Origin: Arthrobacter pullicola
GTDB taxonomy: Bacteria; Actinomycetota; Actinomycetes; Actinomycetales; Micrococcaceae
Direction: 5' to 3'
DNA: 39,989 nucleotides
NCBI RefSeq assembly: GCF_014836875.1
Contig: NZ_JACSQC010000003.1
Location: forward strand, 1 to 39,989
Shown here: one piece after another, positions 1-8,126 of the stretch
Numbering within the stretch: the first letter of the stretch is position 1
Layout: each line of letters begins with the position of its first letter
The notes under the pieces: model-generated
Seen by the model: the letters and a program-made list of their open reading frames with translations, nothing else
Databases searched by the model: none
What the model was told of the DNA's origin: nothing
Made by a program: the position numbers and the translations under genes

Positions 1-141
1 GCCTTCAGGCCTTGCGGCCTTCAGGCCTTGCGGCCTTCAGGCCTTGCGGCCTTCAGGCCTTGCGGCCTTCAGGCCTTGCGGCCTTCAGGCCTTGCGGCCT
101 TCAGGCCTTGCGGCCTTCAGGCCTTGCGGCCTTCAGGCCTT
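1..141. repeat. 16-bp tandem repeat array (8 full copies plus partial)
   Basis: Eight perfect copies of GCCTTCAGGCCTTGCG fill bases 1-128, and 13 bases of a ninth follow (129-141). Each unit is two 8-mers (GCCTTCAG, GCCTTGCG), and the GGCC blocks are self-complementary, so either strand could fold into short hairpins. The array is cut by the window edge, so its true length is unknown. It lies about 33 bp past the stop codon of the DUF4397 gene. Because 16 is not a multiple of 3, it opens spurious repetitive reading frames in all phases, which should not be annotated as proteins. Confidence 0.95.
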
Positions 142-173
142 CCAGACGGCAGCTGGCCTGGTGCCGGAGGCCG

Positions 174-1013
174 TCAGCGGGAGACGGTCCCCGCTGCCTC
201 TGCCTTGGCGGCGCTGCGCCGGCGGACCAGCACGGCGCTTCCGGCCAATGCCATGAGGGTCAGGCCACCCGCGGCAGCGAGCACCGTTCCGTCGGGGGCA
301 GTGTCTGCGGCCAGTGCTCCGGGAACAGCGCTGGGGGCGCTCTCCATGCCGGCGATAGTCTGCGTGGCCAGGGCCAGATTGCCTTCCTCAAGGGATCCCC
401 ACGCATAGACGATCGTGTGGACACCTTCAGGAAGCGTGAGATCGGCCGGGCCGATCACCGGCTCCGTGGTGCCTGCGGCGGCAACGGAAGCCGAGATTGT
501 TCCGGCGTCGACCGGGAGGGTCTTCTCCTCGGGGTTGGCCAGATTCGTGATCACCGGAGTGCCGTTGGCCAGGACATCGACCGCCGGAGCGGCCGCGACG
601 TGGCGGACAGTCAGGTGGGCCTTGCCCGCCGCGATGGTGGACGTATCGTTGGTGTACACATTCGCCGTCGGGGTGCCGTCCGCACTCAGATTGGCGACAG
701 CGGTGAAGTTGCCGCCAGCCGTAAGGTTGGCCGAGACCGGGCCGATGATGGGGGCGGAAGCATCAGCGGCATCCGCTGCGGTAATCGCCAGCTCGTAGCT
801 TCCGGCCGGCAGGGGCAGGGGTCCGGCCATGGAGCCCGGAGTGAAATCGTCAAGGGTCAGGGCACCGTTGACGTACACGTCCACGGTGGTGCCGGGAACC
901 GCATGGAGAACTGAGAGCTGGGCGTCATCCGCAGCTGATGCTGCGGGAGCCGCTGCGAGTCCTGCTCCGGCTGCCAGTCCTGCTGCGGCGAATAGTGTGG
1001 CGGTCCTGCGCAT
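174..1013 (-). CDS. Secreted, membrane-anchored DUF4397 domain protein
   Basis: 279 aa. The N-terminus is a classic Sec signal peptide: MRRTA, then an Ala/Gly/Leu-rich core and an A-x-A cleavage site near residue 27. Two tandem beta-rich repeats follow (about 30-120 and 130-225). Each begins with a motif of the type L-x-V-x-H-x-x-P-x-x-x-V-D-V (LSVLHAVPGTTVDVYVNG and LTVRHVAAAPAVDVLANG), which is typical of DUF4397. The C-terminus has a hydrophobic segment at about 241-263 followed by RRR, so the protein should be anchored with its repeats outside the cell. No LPXTG sortase motif is seen. A good Shine-Dalgarno (GGAGAAAG) precedes the ATG. Family members are cell-surface proteins of unknown role. 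It ends next to the tandem repeat array at the left edge. Confidence 0.88.
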   Translation of the reverse strand: MRRTATLFAAAGLAAGAGLAAAPAASAADDAQLSVLHAVPGTTVDVYVNGALTLDDFTPGSMAGPLPLPAGSYELAITAADAADASAPIIGPVSANLTAGGNFTAVANLSADGTPTANVYTNDTSTIAAGKAHLTVRHVAAAPAVDVLANGTPVITNLANPEEKTLPVDAGTISASVAAAGTTEPVIGPADLTLPEGVHTIVYAWGSLEEGNLALATQTIAGMESAPSAVPGALAADTAPDGTVLAAAGGLTLMALAGSAVLVRRRSAAKAEAAGTVSR

Positions 1014-1302
1014 GGCTTTCTCCTCTGGTTTTTGCCGGTCTGAGGTCCGGCTTTGTTGTGGTCTACATCTCCTTTACTTCCGGGCACCCGTATTTGGATG
1101 CAGCAGCATCGAAATATTTTCCTCCGGCCTTCTTGCCTGCCCGTCCGGGGTTCCGCCAGAGAGCAGGACGATGCGGCGAATCCGCCTGCGGTTGGAGGAG
1201 GTGAAGCCGTGGCAGCCTTCCGGACGCAGGGCAGCAAAGCCCCAGCGGTGGCAGCCGTCCTGCGGCCTGGGCCGGCAGGTGCGTAGTATCATCGATTGGT
1301 CT

Positions 1303-1375
1303 GCCCTCGTAGCTCAATGGATAGAGCAACGGCCTTCTAATCCGTAGGTTGCGCGTTCGAGTCGCGCCGGGGGCA
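1303..1375 (+). tRNA. tRNA-Arg (anticodon TCT)
   Basis: A cloverleaf can be drawn by hand. Acceptor stem GCCCTCG (1303-1309) pairs with CGGGGGC (1368-1374), with one U-G pair. The D-arm is GCTC...GAGC. The anticodon loop CTTCTAA gives TCT (reads AGA). The T-arm is GCGCG-TTCGAGT-CGCGC and the discriminator is A1375. The last anticodon-stem pair (C1333/T1341) is mismatched. CCA is not encoded. A TAGTAT hexamer at 1284-1289 is a plausible -10 element. Confidence 0.95.
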
Positions 1376-1380
1376 CGCCT

Positions 1381-1425
1381 TGAAGCCTCCCGCCCGGCAA
1401 CGCCGTGGCTGGAGGCTTCAGTTTT
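1381..1425 (+). terminator. Rho-independent terminator after tRNA-Arg
   Basis: A perfect 10-bp inverted repeat, TGAAGCCTCC (1381-1390) and GGAGGCTTCA (1411-1420), is followed by GTTTT. It begins six bases after the tRNA 3' end, so it should terminate the tRNA transcript. Confidence 0.85.
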
Positions 1426-1633
1426 AAGGTCTCAAGGCGGCGGGCAATGCCCCGCGCGGCAACTTGTCCTCCCCAGCCGTGTACAGGGGACTGCTGACTC
1501 GCCCCCATCCACATTGCGGCTGCTGCCGCGCAAGGGCCCCGCCCCGGACCAGCACACTGGCTGAACCGGCCAACCGTGCCGGCATCATTCCGGCGTTGGG
1601 TACCGGCGCCGACAGCAGCAGAAGGGGAAACCC

Positions 1634-2182
1634 ATGAATGACACCATTACCCTCCGCGGTTTTGTTGCAACTGAGATCCGGACCACCACGGCAGAGAGTG
1701 GCCTGGCGATAGCCGGTTTCCGGATGTGCACCACAGAGAGGCGATTCGACCGGGAAACGAGTCTCTGGGCAGACGGGCATACGAACTGGTACTCCGTCTC
1801 AATGTTCCGGCAGCTGGCGACCAACGCCGGCGTGAGCATCCACAAAGGGGACCGCGTCATCGTTACCGGCCGGCTCCGCGTCCGGCAGTGGGCCACTGAA
1901 GGCGGACGCAGTGGAACGTCCGTTGATATCGACGCGGATTCGATCGGGCACGATCTGATGTGGGGAACGGCCAATTTCCGCAGAAATGTCAGCGCCGCCT
2001 CGTCGCTCCGGGATGTCCCCGGCGACAGTGCAGGGGACATGCCCGGTGACGTGGACCCGGAGACCGGGGAGCTGCTGACAGCAGGAACCGATGACTTCAG
2101 TGGGGGATTGGGCACCAGCCTCGGATTCAGTCCGGACGGTGTTGAAGCAGCAGAAGGGAGCGAGCCCGCACCCGCTTACTGA
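1634..2182 (+). CDS. ssb: Single-stranded DNA-binding protein paralogue (SSB OB-fold)
   Basis: 182 aa. Residues 1-115 read as an SSB-type OB-fold: ITLRGFVATEIR at the start, a W-YSVSMFRQLA segment, and KGDRVIVTGRLRVRQW. The remaining ~65 residues form an acidic, Gly/Asp-rich, probably disordered tail. It ends in EPAPAY and lacks the acidic DDDIPF-type tip by which housekeeping SSB recruits repair and replication proteins. It is therefore more likely the second SSB (SsbB, Rv2478c-like) than the replicative one. AAGGGGAA lies 5' of the ATG as ribosome binding site. In M. tuberculosis the same paralogue also sits beside ettA, which supports the assignment. Confidence 0.85.
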   Translation: MNDTITLRGFVATEIRTTTAESGLAIAGFRMCTTERRFDRETSLWADGHTNWYSVSMFRQLATNAGVSIHKGDRVIVTGRLRVRQWATEGGRSGTSVDIDADSIGHDLMWGTANFRRNVSAASSLRDVPGDSAGDMPGDVDPETGELLTAGTDDFSGGLGTSLGFSPDGVEAAEGSEPAPAY

Positions 2183-2283
2183 GCTTCAGCTGCCGGGGAC
2201 AACTGCACAACCGCACCCGCAGAGGGGACCCGGGGCGCCTCTCTCCGGCTCTTCGAGCACCCGGTGCATGGCAGAATGACGGG

Positions 2284-2808
2284 GTGAATGCACAGAGGCA
2301 GGCAGCGGAGTCCGGGTTTGCGGGGATGGCGTCCCCGGTCCGGACAGGTTCGGACATCCGAATTCGCAGGCAGATGGGGCTTGCAGGCGCGGCTGCGCTG
2401 GCGTTTCTGGTGCTGGGGCTGTCCGGCTGCGCGGCTGCAGGGCCCGCCGCGGAAGGACAGCAGCCGATCCCGGCAAAATCCAGCAGCGGGGAAAGCGCAG
2501 CAGGTCCGGCCCGGGCCTGGATTCCTGAAGCCGATGCCGTGCAGACACAGCTCGAGGCTCTCGCCGCACAGGCTCCTTCGCCCTCCCGGAACGCCGTCCG
2601 GGAGGCCTACGCAGCTGCGGGGTTCAGCCCCGACGCAGTCGAGGTATCCCAGGACATCACCCCCACCGGGCTCGCCGTGGACTCCATCGTCGCAGGGGCC
2701 CCGGTGGCCGGGCAGTGCGTGCTTGGAGAAGTTCGCAGCGGAAGCGCTACGGTGACAGTGGTTCCGGCGCTTTCAAGCGGTCAGTGCCTCATCGGAGACG
2801 ACAGATAG
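2284..2808 (+). CDS. Small lipoprotein of unknown function
   Basis: 174 aa from a GTG at 2284; an ATG at 2326 is an alternative start and neither has a convincing Shine-Dalgarno. Basic residues (RIRR) are followed by a hydrophobic stretch and the lipobox LSGC (Cys49), so it should be an extracytoplasmic lipoprotein. A low-complexity linker follows. The C-terminal ~90 residues contain a helix region and a beta-rich end with two cysteines (GQCVLGEVRSG and GQCLIGD). This is reminiscent of a small actinobacterial lipoprotein domain family (possibly DUF6993, unconfirmed). No enzymatic motif is visible. It lies between ssb and ettA on the same strand but need not be co-transcribed. Confidence 0.72.
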   Translation: MNAQRQAAESGFAGMASPVRTGSDIRIRRQMGLAGAAALAFLVLGLSGCAAAGPAAEGQQPIPAKSSSGESAAGPARAWIPEADAVQTQLEALAAQAPSPSRNAVREAYAAAGFSPDAVEVSQDITPTGLAVDSIVAGAPVAGQCVLGEVRSGSATVTVVPALSSGQCLIGDDR

Positions 2809-2932
2809 GTCCCGGCTTTCGGGGCCGAGGGACGTTGAAGGAGCAGCGAGCCCAGGTTTCCGGGGATCCGCCTGCCGATCCGGGCTGTGGACCAAATGGC
2901 ACTTAGTGGCATCGACACACTAGCCTGAGAAC

Positions 2933-4615
2933 ATGGCGGAATTTATCTACACGATGACCAAGGCCCGAAAGGCCGTTGGCGACAAAGTTATTCTCGACGA
3001 CGTAAGCATGTCCTTCTACCCCGGCGCCAAGATCGGCGTGGTGGGGCCTAACGGTGCCGGTAAGTCCACCATCCTCAAGATCATGGCCGGACTGGATACC
3101 CCTTCCAACGGTGAGGCCCGGCTCAGTGCTGGATACTCCGTGGGCATCCTGCTCCAGGAACCGCCGCTGAATGAGGAAAAGACCGTACTCGGCAACGTCC
3201 AGGAGGGCGTTGGCGAGATCTACGCAAAGATCCAGCGCTTCAACGAAATTTCCGAGGCAATGTCGGAGCCCGATGCGGACTTCGACAGCCTGCTGGAGGA
3301 AATGGGCAAGCTGCAGGAGGCCATTGACGCTGCCGATGCCTGGGACATTGATTCCCAGCTCGAACAGGCCATGGATGCCCTGCGGTGCCCGCCGGCCGAC
3401 GCCGACGTTACCCTCCTTTCGGGTGGTGAGCGGCGCCGCGTCGCGCTGTGCAAGCTTCTGCTGCAGAAGCCTGACCTCCTGCTCCTCGATGAGCCCACCA
3501 ACCACTTGGACGCGGAGAGCGTGCTTTGGCTCGAGCAGCACCTGTCCGCCTACCATGGCGCCGTCCTGGCCGTGACCCACGACCGGTACTTCCTGGACCA
3601 CGTGGCCCAGTGGATCGCCGAAGTAGACCGCGGACACCTCTACCCGTACGAGGGTAACTACTCCACCTATTTGGAGAAGAAGCGCGCGCGCCTCGAAGTG
3701 CAGGGCAAAAAAGACCAGAAGCTGGCCAAGCGCCTCACGGAGGAACTGGACTGGGTCCGCTCCAACGCCAAGGGCCGCCAGACCAAGTCCAAGGCCCGCC
3801 TGGCCCGGTATGAGGAGATGGCTGCCGAAGCAGACCGCACCCGCAAGCTGGACTTCGAGGAGATTCAGATCCCGCCGGGCCCGCGCCTGGGTTCGCTGGT
3901 GCTGGAAGCCAAAAACCTGCAAAAGGGTTTCGGCGACCGCAAGCTGATTGACGGCCTGTCCTTCTCGTTGCCGCGCAACGGCATTGTTGGCGTGATCGGC
4001 CCGAACGGTGTGGGTAAGTCCACGCTCTTCAAGACGATCGTTGGTATGGAAGAGCTCGACGGCGGAGAGCTCAAGATCGGTGACTCCGTCAAGATTTCCT
4101 ATGTGGATCAGTCACGCGGCGGAATCGATCCGGAGAAGAGCCTGTGGGAGGTTGTCTCCGACGGACACGACTGGATTCAGGTCGGACAGGTCGAAATGCC
4201 GTCCCGCGCCTACGTCTCCGCGTTCGGGTTCAAGGGGCCGGACCAGCAGAAGAAGGCAGGTGTGCTCTCCGGTGGTGAGCGTAACCGCCTGAACCTGGCC
4301 ATGACCCTGAAGCAGGGCGGAAACCTGCTGCTGCTCGATGAGCCCACTAACGACCTCGACGTGGAAACGCTCTCCAGCCTGGAGAACGCACTCCTGGAGT
4401 TCCCGGGCTGCGCCGTCGTCGTATCGCACGACCGCTGGTTCCTGGACCGCGTGGCAACCCACATCCTTGCGTGGGAAGGCACCGACGAGAATCCCGGCAA
4501 CTGGTACTGGTTCGAAGGCAACTTTGAGTCCTACGAGGAAAACAAGGTGGAGCGGCTGGGCGCTGATGCAGCCAAGCCGCACCGCGTGACGCACCGCCGC
4601 CTGACCCGCGACTAG
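2933..4615 (+). CDS. ettA: Energy-dependent translational throttle protein EttA (ABC-F ATPase)
   Basis: 560 aa, the usual EttA length. Two ABC ATPase cassettes are present with no membrane segments. Cassette 1 has Walker A GPNGAGKST (38-46), signature LSGGERRR (from 162) and Walker B LLLLDEPTN (182-190). Cassette 2 has GPNGVGKST (356-364), LSGGER (445-450) and LLLLDEPTND (465-474). The charged linker at about 243-305 corresponds to the P-site tRNA interaction motif. EttA binds the ribosomal E site and gates the first elongation steps according to ATP/ADP level. The Shine-Dalgarno is weak (GAGA three bases before the ATG). A TAGCCT hexamer ends seven bases before the start codon, so a leaderless transcript is possible but unproven. 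Confidence 0.96.
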   Translation: MAEFIYTMTKARKAVGDKVILDDVSMSFYPGAKIGVVGPNGAGKSTILKIMAGLDTPSNGEARLSAGYSVGILLQEPPLNEEKTVLGNVQEGVGEIYAKIQRFNEISEAMSEPDADFDSLLEEMGKLQEAIDAADAWDIDSQLEQAMDALRCPPADADVTLLSGGERRRVALCKLLLQKPDLLLLDEPTNHLDAESVLWLEQHLSAYHGAVLAVTHDRYFLDHVAQWIAEVDRGHLYPYEGNYSTYLEKKRARLEVQGKKDQKLAKRLTEELDWVRSNAKGRQTKSKARLARYEEMAAEADRTRKLDFEEIQIPPGPRLGSLVLEAKNLQKGFGDRKLIDGLSFSLPRNGIVGVIGPNGVGKSTLFKTIVGMEELDGGELKIGDSVKISYVDQSRGGIDPEKSLWEVVSDGHDWIQVGQVEMPSRAYVSAFGFKGPDQQKKAGVLSGGERNRLNLAMTLKQGGNLLLLDEPTNDLDVETLSSLENALLEFPGCAVVVSHDRWFLDRVATHILAWEGTDENPGNWYWFEGNFESYEENKVERLGADAAKPHRVTHRRLTRD

Positions 4616-4628
4616 CACGCACGAAAGT

Positions 4629-4659
4629 AAAACGCCCCCGTCGCTGACGGGGGCGTTTT
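4629..4659. terminator. Bidirectional terminator between ettA and tesB
   Basis: A perfect 14-bp stem has arms 4629-4642 (AAAACGCCCCCGTC) and 4646-4659 with a 3-base loop. The A4 on the left and T4 on the right give a U-tract on both strands. It sits exactly between two converging genes. Confidence 0.93.
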
Positions 4660-4688
4660 GCTTGCCGGGAAGGCCGGAGGCGAGGCTT

Positions 4689-5585
4689 TTAGGCTTCGGC
4701 AGATTCCGGCAGCCGGATCATGCCCTCCTGCGCGATCGTGGCGACAAGCTGGCCTGCTCGGTTGAAGATCCTGCCCGTGGACAGGCCGCGGGCGCCGGAA
4801 GCGCTGGGGGACTCCTGGACGTAGAGCATCCATTCATCAACACGCACCGGCCGGTGCCACCACATGGCATGGTCCAGGCTCGCCACCGACATGCCGGGGG
4901 TGGCCCAGGAGACGCCGTGGCGGCGGAGGACAGGCTCCAGGATAGTGTAATCGGTGGCATAGGCCAGGGCGGCCCGGTGCAGGTTCTGGTCATCGGGCAT
5001 GGGACCGAAAGTCTTCATCCAGACAGCGTTGCGTGCCGTCCGGTGAGGGTCGGTTTCGAAGTACACGGGCTTGTCCACATGGCGGATGTCCATGGGCCGG
5101 TAATAGGACCAGGCCTTGGCCACCGGATGGTCGAAGGACGCCAGCAGATCCGCCGTCGTTGGCAGGCTCTCAGGATCCGGAACGCCCTCCGGCATAGGTT
5201 CCTGGTGGGCGAGCCCTTCGTCCGGAACCTGGAAGGAGGCAATCAGGGAGAGGATGGGCACGCCGTTCTGGTAGGCGTGGGTGCGGCGGGCAGAGAAGGA
5301 CCTGCCGTCGCGGAGCCGCTCCACTCCGAAAGTGATCGGCACTTCGGTGTCACCCGGACGGAGGAAGTAGCCGTGCATGGAGTGCATCAGCCTGTCGGTC
5401 GGAACTGTCCGGGCGGCGGCCACGAGCGACTGTCCAAGGACCTGCCCGCCGAAGACCCGCTTGCGCGGCTCGTGCTGGGAACCGCCGACGAAGATGTCCT
5501 CGTCGGTCTTTGCCCCGCCCGCATTGCTGAGATCCAGAAGGTCAATCAGCGCGGCCGTCGGATCAAAGTTGTCGGCTGATGCCAT
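4689..5585 (-). CDS. tesB: Acyl-CoA thioesterase II
   Basis: 298 aa from the ATG at 5585, chosen because AAGGAG lies 9 bases upstream; the frame is open further to 5651 without such a site. It is a double-hotdog TesB. The N-terminal half carries FVGGSQHEPRKRVFGGQVLGQSL and MHSMHGYFLRPGD. The C-terminal half carries SLDHAMWWHRP, whose Asp corresponds to the catalytic Asp of E. coli TesB, and a TIAQEGMIR segment with the conserved Gln. It hydrolyses medium and long acyl-CoAs in the cytoplasm. It is divergent from a second, unrelated small hotdog thioesterase about 190 bp away. Confidence 0.94.
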   Translation of the reverse strand: MASADNFDPTAALIDLLDLSNAGGAKTDEDIFVGGSQHEPRKRVFGGQVLGQSLVAAARTVPTDRLMHSMHGYFLRPGDTEVPITFGVERLRDGRSFSARRTHAYQNGVPILSLIASFQVPDEGLAHQEPMPEGVPDPESLPTTADLLASFDHPVAKAWSYYRPMDIRHVDKPVYFETDPHRTARNAVWMKTFGPMPDDQNLHRAALAYATDYTILEPVLRRHGVSWATPGMSVASLDHAMWWHRPVRVDEWMLYVQESPSASGARGLSTGRIFNRAGQLVATIAQEGMIRLPESAEA

Positions 5586-5778
5586 GGGTAGTTGCTCCTT
5601 GAAGGCAGTTTCTGAGGCTGTGAAGGTACCGGTCCCGGCACGGGGACCCATCTTTGAGATTAGACGTACCTGCGGTCAAGGCCCAACATTCGCAGCCGCG
5701 GCGGTGGAGGGGGCTGCGGCCACGGACGGTGAGGCCCGCTTTCGTGCTTGCCTGAACCTTCCTGAGAAGATGGATGCC

Positions 5779-6273
5779 ATGGCTATCCACCGCTTTCCCA
5801 TCCAGCTGCGCTTTGGCGACGAGGACTCCAACGGTCACGTCAACAATGTCCGGTACGTTCAGTTCCTCGAGGAAGCCAGGGTCCGCCTGTCGCTTCTGCC
5901 GCTGCCGGGCGCCGGTGCGGACGGCGGGCCGCAGAACTTCCGGTCGCTGACGGCCCAGGCCGGGGTGACACTGGTGGCACGGCAGGAGATCGAATACCGC
6001 ACGCCGCTGACCTACCGGCAGGAGCCGGTCTGGATCGAGATCTGGGTCACCAGGATCGGTGGAGCAAGCCTCGCCTACGGGTTTCGGCTCACCGACGCCG
6101 ACGCCGGCGGCGGAACAGTCTTCGCCCTTGCCGAAGCGGACATGGTGATGGTCAGCCGGGAAACCGGAGCGCCCCTGGCCCTCTCCGCCCGGCAGCGGGA
6201 GATCCTGGAAGGATGGCGGGATGGGCCCGTCCCGTTCCGGCGCGCCGCTGCCGCTGCCGGGGCGGTGAACTGA
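5779..6273 (+). CDS. Small hotdog-fold (4HBT-like) acyl-CoA thioesterase
   Basis: About 164 aa. It could begin at ATG 5770 or ATG 5779; 5779 is preferred because a GAGAAG lies at a workable distance. The signature RFGDEDSNGHVNNVRYVQ with FLEEAR is typical of the YbgC/4-hydroxybenzoyl-CoA thioesterase hotdog family, with the Asp and His of the active-site loop intact. The M. tuberculosis counterpart by position is Rv2475c. Its stop overlaps the next start (TGATG at 6271-6275), so the downstream unknown protein is translationally coupled and may share the same pathway. The physiological substrate cannot be read from sequence. Confidence 0.85.
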   Translation: MAIHRFPIQLRFGDEDSNGHVNNVRYVQFLEEARVRLSLLPLPGAGADGGPQNFRSLTAQAGVTLVARQEIEYRTPLTYRQEPVWIEIWVTRIGGASLAYGFRLTDADAGGGTVFALAEADMVMVSRETGAPLALSARQREILEGWRDGPVPFRRAAAAAGAVN

Positions 6274-6941
6274 TGCCGGCGCAGAACCTCGTGCTGGGCG
6301 ATCCCCAGGTCAGGGCAGATTTGAAGAACTTTGTGTCCAGGGCACGCAGTGCCGACGACGGCGCAATCCGGCTGCAGGCGGTTGGAAACACCCTGGCTGC
6401 GTATGTCTGTGTGCTGCGCCCACGCGTCCTGGGCGAAGGGATGCCCACCATCCTCGGCATGCGTGCCATGCCGCTGGCCGAACCGGCCGAGCTGGACACC
6501 ACGGTAGCCCTCGCGGCAGTCGCAGACAGGCTTGCGCGGATGGCGGAAACAGACACGCAGCTGCCCGTGCCTCCCATGACGGTCTCTGAGAGCTGGGCCG
6601 GTATCGCCGCCCCGCGGAGCGGCTGGCAGCGGGAGGCAGACGTGCCCGTTGCCCTGCTGGAGCAGACAGCGCACCGGGGCATCCTGGAAGTAGCCGCCAG
6701 GCTGCCCGGCCAGCCCGGCGCCGCCGTCGTCAGCAGCGTCCGGGGGCCGGTGTGGAACGAAACGATCCCCGGCCTCGGGGCGCCGCTGCCGACAGGTGCA
6801 GCCTTTGCGGCATTGACCCTGGGGTTCCTTCCGCAATCCGCCGGAGCCGCCACGGCCGCATTGTTCAGCAACGGCAGATGGCTGCGGCTTTCCACCGAAC
6901 GTGGTCACATCCTGGTGCGTCCGCCGTCACTCCTGTTCTAG
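6273..6941 (+). CDS. Conserved actinobacterial protein of unknown function (Rv2474c-like position)
   Basis: 222 aa, starting at the ATG that overlaps the stop of the thioesterase gene. I do not recognise a characterised domain. It is soluble, with no signal peptide or membrane helix. The N-terminal ~90 residues are predicted alpha/beta (DLKNFVSRARSADDGAIRLQ, TLAAYVCVLRP, ILGMRAMPLAEP). The C-terminal ~80 residues have a second similar-looking module ending in RLSTERGHILVR. The same neighbour of the thioesterase occurs in M. tuberculosis as Rv2474c. Coupled translation suggests a partner or regulator of acyl-CoA hydrolysis, but that is inference only. Confidence 0.75.
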   Translation: MPAQNLVLGDPQVRADLKNFVSRARSADDGAIRLQAVGNTLAAYVCVLRPRVLGEGMPTILGMRAMPLAEPAELDTTVALAAVADRLARMAETDTQLPVPPMTVSESWAGIAAPRSGWQREADVPVALLEQTAHRGILEVAARLPGQPGAAVVSSVRGPVWNETIPGLGAPLPTGAAFAALTLGFLPQSAGAATAALFSNGRWLRLSTERGHILVRPPSLLF

Positions 6942-6954
6942 GCCGGAGAGCCGG

Positions 6955-7401
6955 TTACGCGGAGTTCACCATGGAGTGCGCAGCGCGGTCCAGATAATCC
7001 CAAAGCGTCGCCTCGTGCAGGGGAGCAAGTTCCAGCGAGTCGACAGCGGCGCGCATGTGCCTAAGCCACGCATCCCGTGCAGCAGGTGTTACCTGGAACG
7101 GCATGTGCCGCATCCGCAGCCGCGGATGCCCGCGCTGCTCGCCGTAGGTCTTGGGCCCGCCCCAGTACTGTTCCAGGAACATCAGCAGCCGCTCCTTCGC
7201 CGGCCCGAGGTCCTCCTCGGGGTACATGGGCCGCATCAGCGGATCCTCCGCTACGCCCTCGTAGAAGACATCCACCAATTTCACGAAGGTGTCATGGCCG
7301 CCGACCGCCTCGTAGAAGTTGTACTCCGGCTGGGAAAAGCCGGTGCCGGGATTGGCTGACGTCAACGGCAGAGATGCCGGGCGCTGGGGTTGTTCGCTCA
7401 C
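6955..7401 (-). CDS. glbO: Truncated hemoglobin, group II (trHbO)
   Basis: 148 aa with a ~25-residue N-terminal extension ahead of the globin core. Key positions match M. tuberculosis trHbO by spacing: B10 Tyr47, CD1 Tyr60, proximal F8 His99 and G8 Trp112. The block [20 protein letters not shown] is nearly diagnostic. Group II globins bind O2 very tightly and are linked to O2/NO/peroxide chemistry near the membrane. The GTG start overlaps the mscS stop (GTGA, 7398-7401), so the two are co-translated. The spelled-out distal Tyr pair suggests a normal, functional heme pocket. Confidence 0.95.
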   Translation of the reverse strand: MSEQPQRPASLPLTSANPGTGFSQPEYNFYEAVGGHDTFVKLVDVFYEGVAEDPLMRPMYPEEDLGPAKERLLMFLEQYWGGPKTYGEQRGHPRLRMRHMPFQVTPAARDAWLRHMRAAVDSLELAPLHEATLWDYLDRAAHSMVNSA

Positions 7402-8066
7402 TTCATGTCCTCTTCCTTGGCCGTCCCGGCCGGTGCGCTGCTGAGTTCCGCAGCAGCCGGGTCCACAAACCGTCCCTGGGAACGGTTGCCAACCTTGGCG
7501 AACTCGCCGTTGCGGATGTACCAGATCACTCCCCGCTCATCGACGATCCGGGTGATCCTGATGCCCACGGACTGGACGGTGCCGGTGGTGTCACCGACTT
7601 CGATGACGTCGCCGATACCGTACTGGTCTTCCATGGTGATGAAGAGCCCGGCCAGCGCGTCGCGGATGATTTCCCGCGCACCGAAGCCCAATGCGATGCC
7701 GACGATTCCCACGCTGGCCAGCAGGGGAGCGATATCGATGCCGACCGCGCCGAGGACCATGATGACAACGATCGTCCAGATCGCCACGGAGACGGAGCTG
7801 CGCAGCAAGGCGCCAATGGTGTCAGCGCGCTGAGCCCGCCGCTTGGAATCGAGGTTCCGCATGACCGGCTGGGCCCAGCGGAGCCGGCCGGTTCGGAACA
7901 GCGCCGATCCCCTCTGCGCCCGCGCAACGACCTTGGAAATCAGGTAGCGGGCAATGAGCCAGGCCACGAGGCCGACCAGGAGAATAATTCCTGCTTCCAG
8001 AAGCCCGGAGAAATCGAACTCGCTTACGTCAATGGCTGCAGGTTCTACGGTTGCGGGAAAGTGCAC
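7398..8066 (-). CDS. mscS: Small-conductance mechanosensitive channel, MscS family
   Basis: 222 aa, short for MscS (E. coli 286). Transmembrane helices lie at about 21-44 and 88-109. The pore-lining TM3 (112-144) is followed by the beta-domain: [20 protein letters not shown], then [20 protein letters not shown]. The C-terminal alpha/beta cage is truncated after the middle beta domain. The GTG start has AAAGGA about 12 bases upstream. It should be an inner-membrane channel relieving hypo-osmotic stress. Overlap with glbO puts a globin and a membrane channel in one translation unit, a pairing I would not predict from function. Confidence 0.9.
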   Translation of the reverse strand: MHFPATVEPAAIDVSEFDFSGLLEAGIILLVGLVAWLIARYLISKVVARAQRGSALFRTGRLRWAQPVMRNLDSKRRAQRADTIGALLRSSVSVAIWTIVVIMVLGAVGIDIAPLLASVGIVGIALGFGAREIIRDALAGLFITMEDQYGIGDVIEVGDTTGTVQSVGIRITRIVDERGVIWYIRNGEFAKVGNRSQGRFVDPAAAELSSAPAGTAKEEDMK

Positions 8067-8126
8067 GGGTGGGCGCCGTCCTTTGAAATCGGGGAGGGGG
8101 TGTAGTCCCCAGATTACCCGTTCCCG

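Noticed and set aside
1-141. CRISPR array
   Set aside because: The repeats abut directly with no spacers and no cas genes are present.
12-914. Plus-strand open frame through the tandem repeats and opposite the DUF4397 gene
   Set aside because: It owes its length to the 16-bp repeat and to G/C-rich antisense codons; the encoded protein is Arg/Gly-rich nonsense, while the minus strand encodes a signal peptide and DUF4397 repeats.
2919-2933. Leaderless promoter of ettA
   Set aside because: TAGCCT sits at the right distance from the ATG, but no -35 element at the right spacing is visible, so I keep it only as a remark in the ettA entry.
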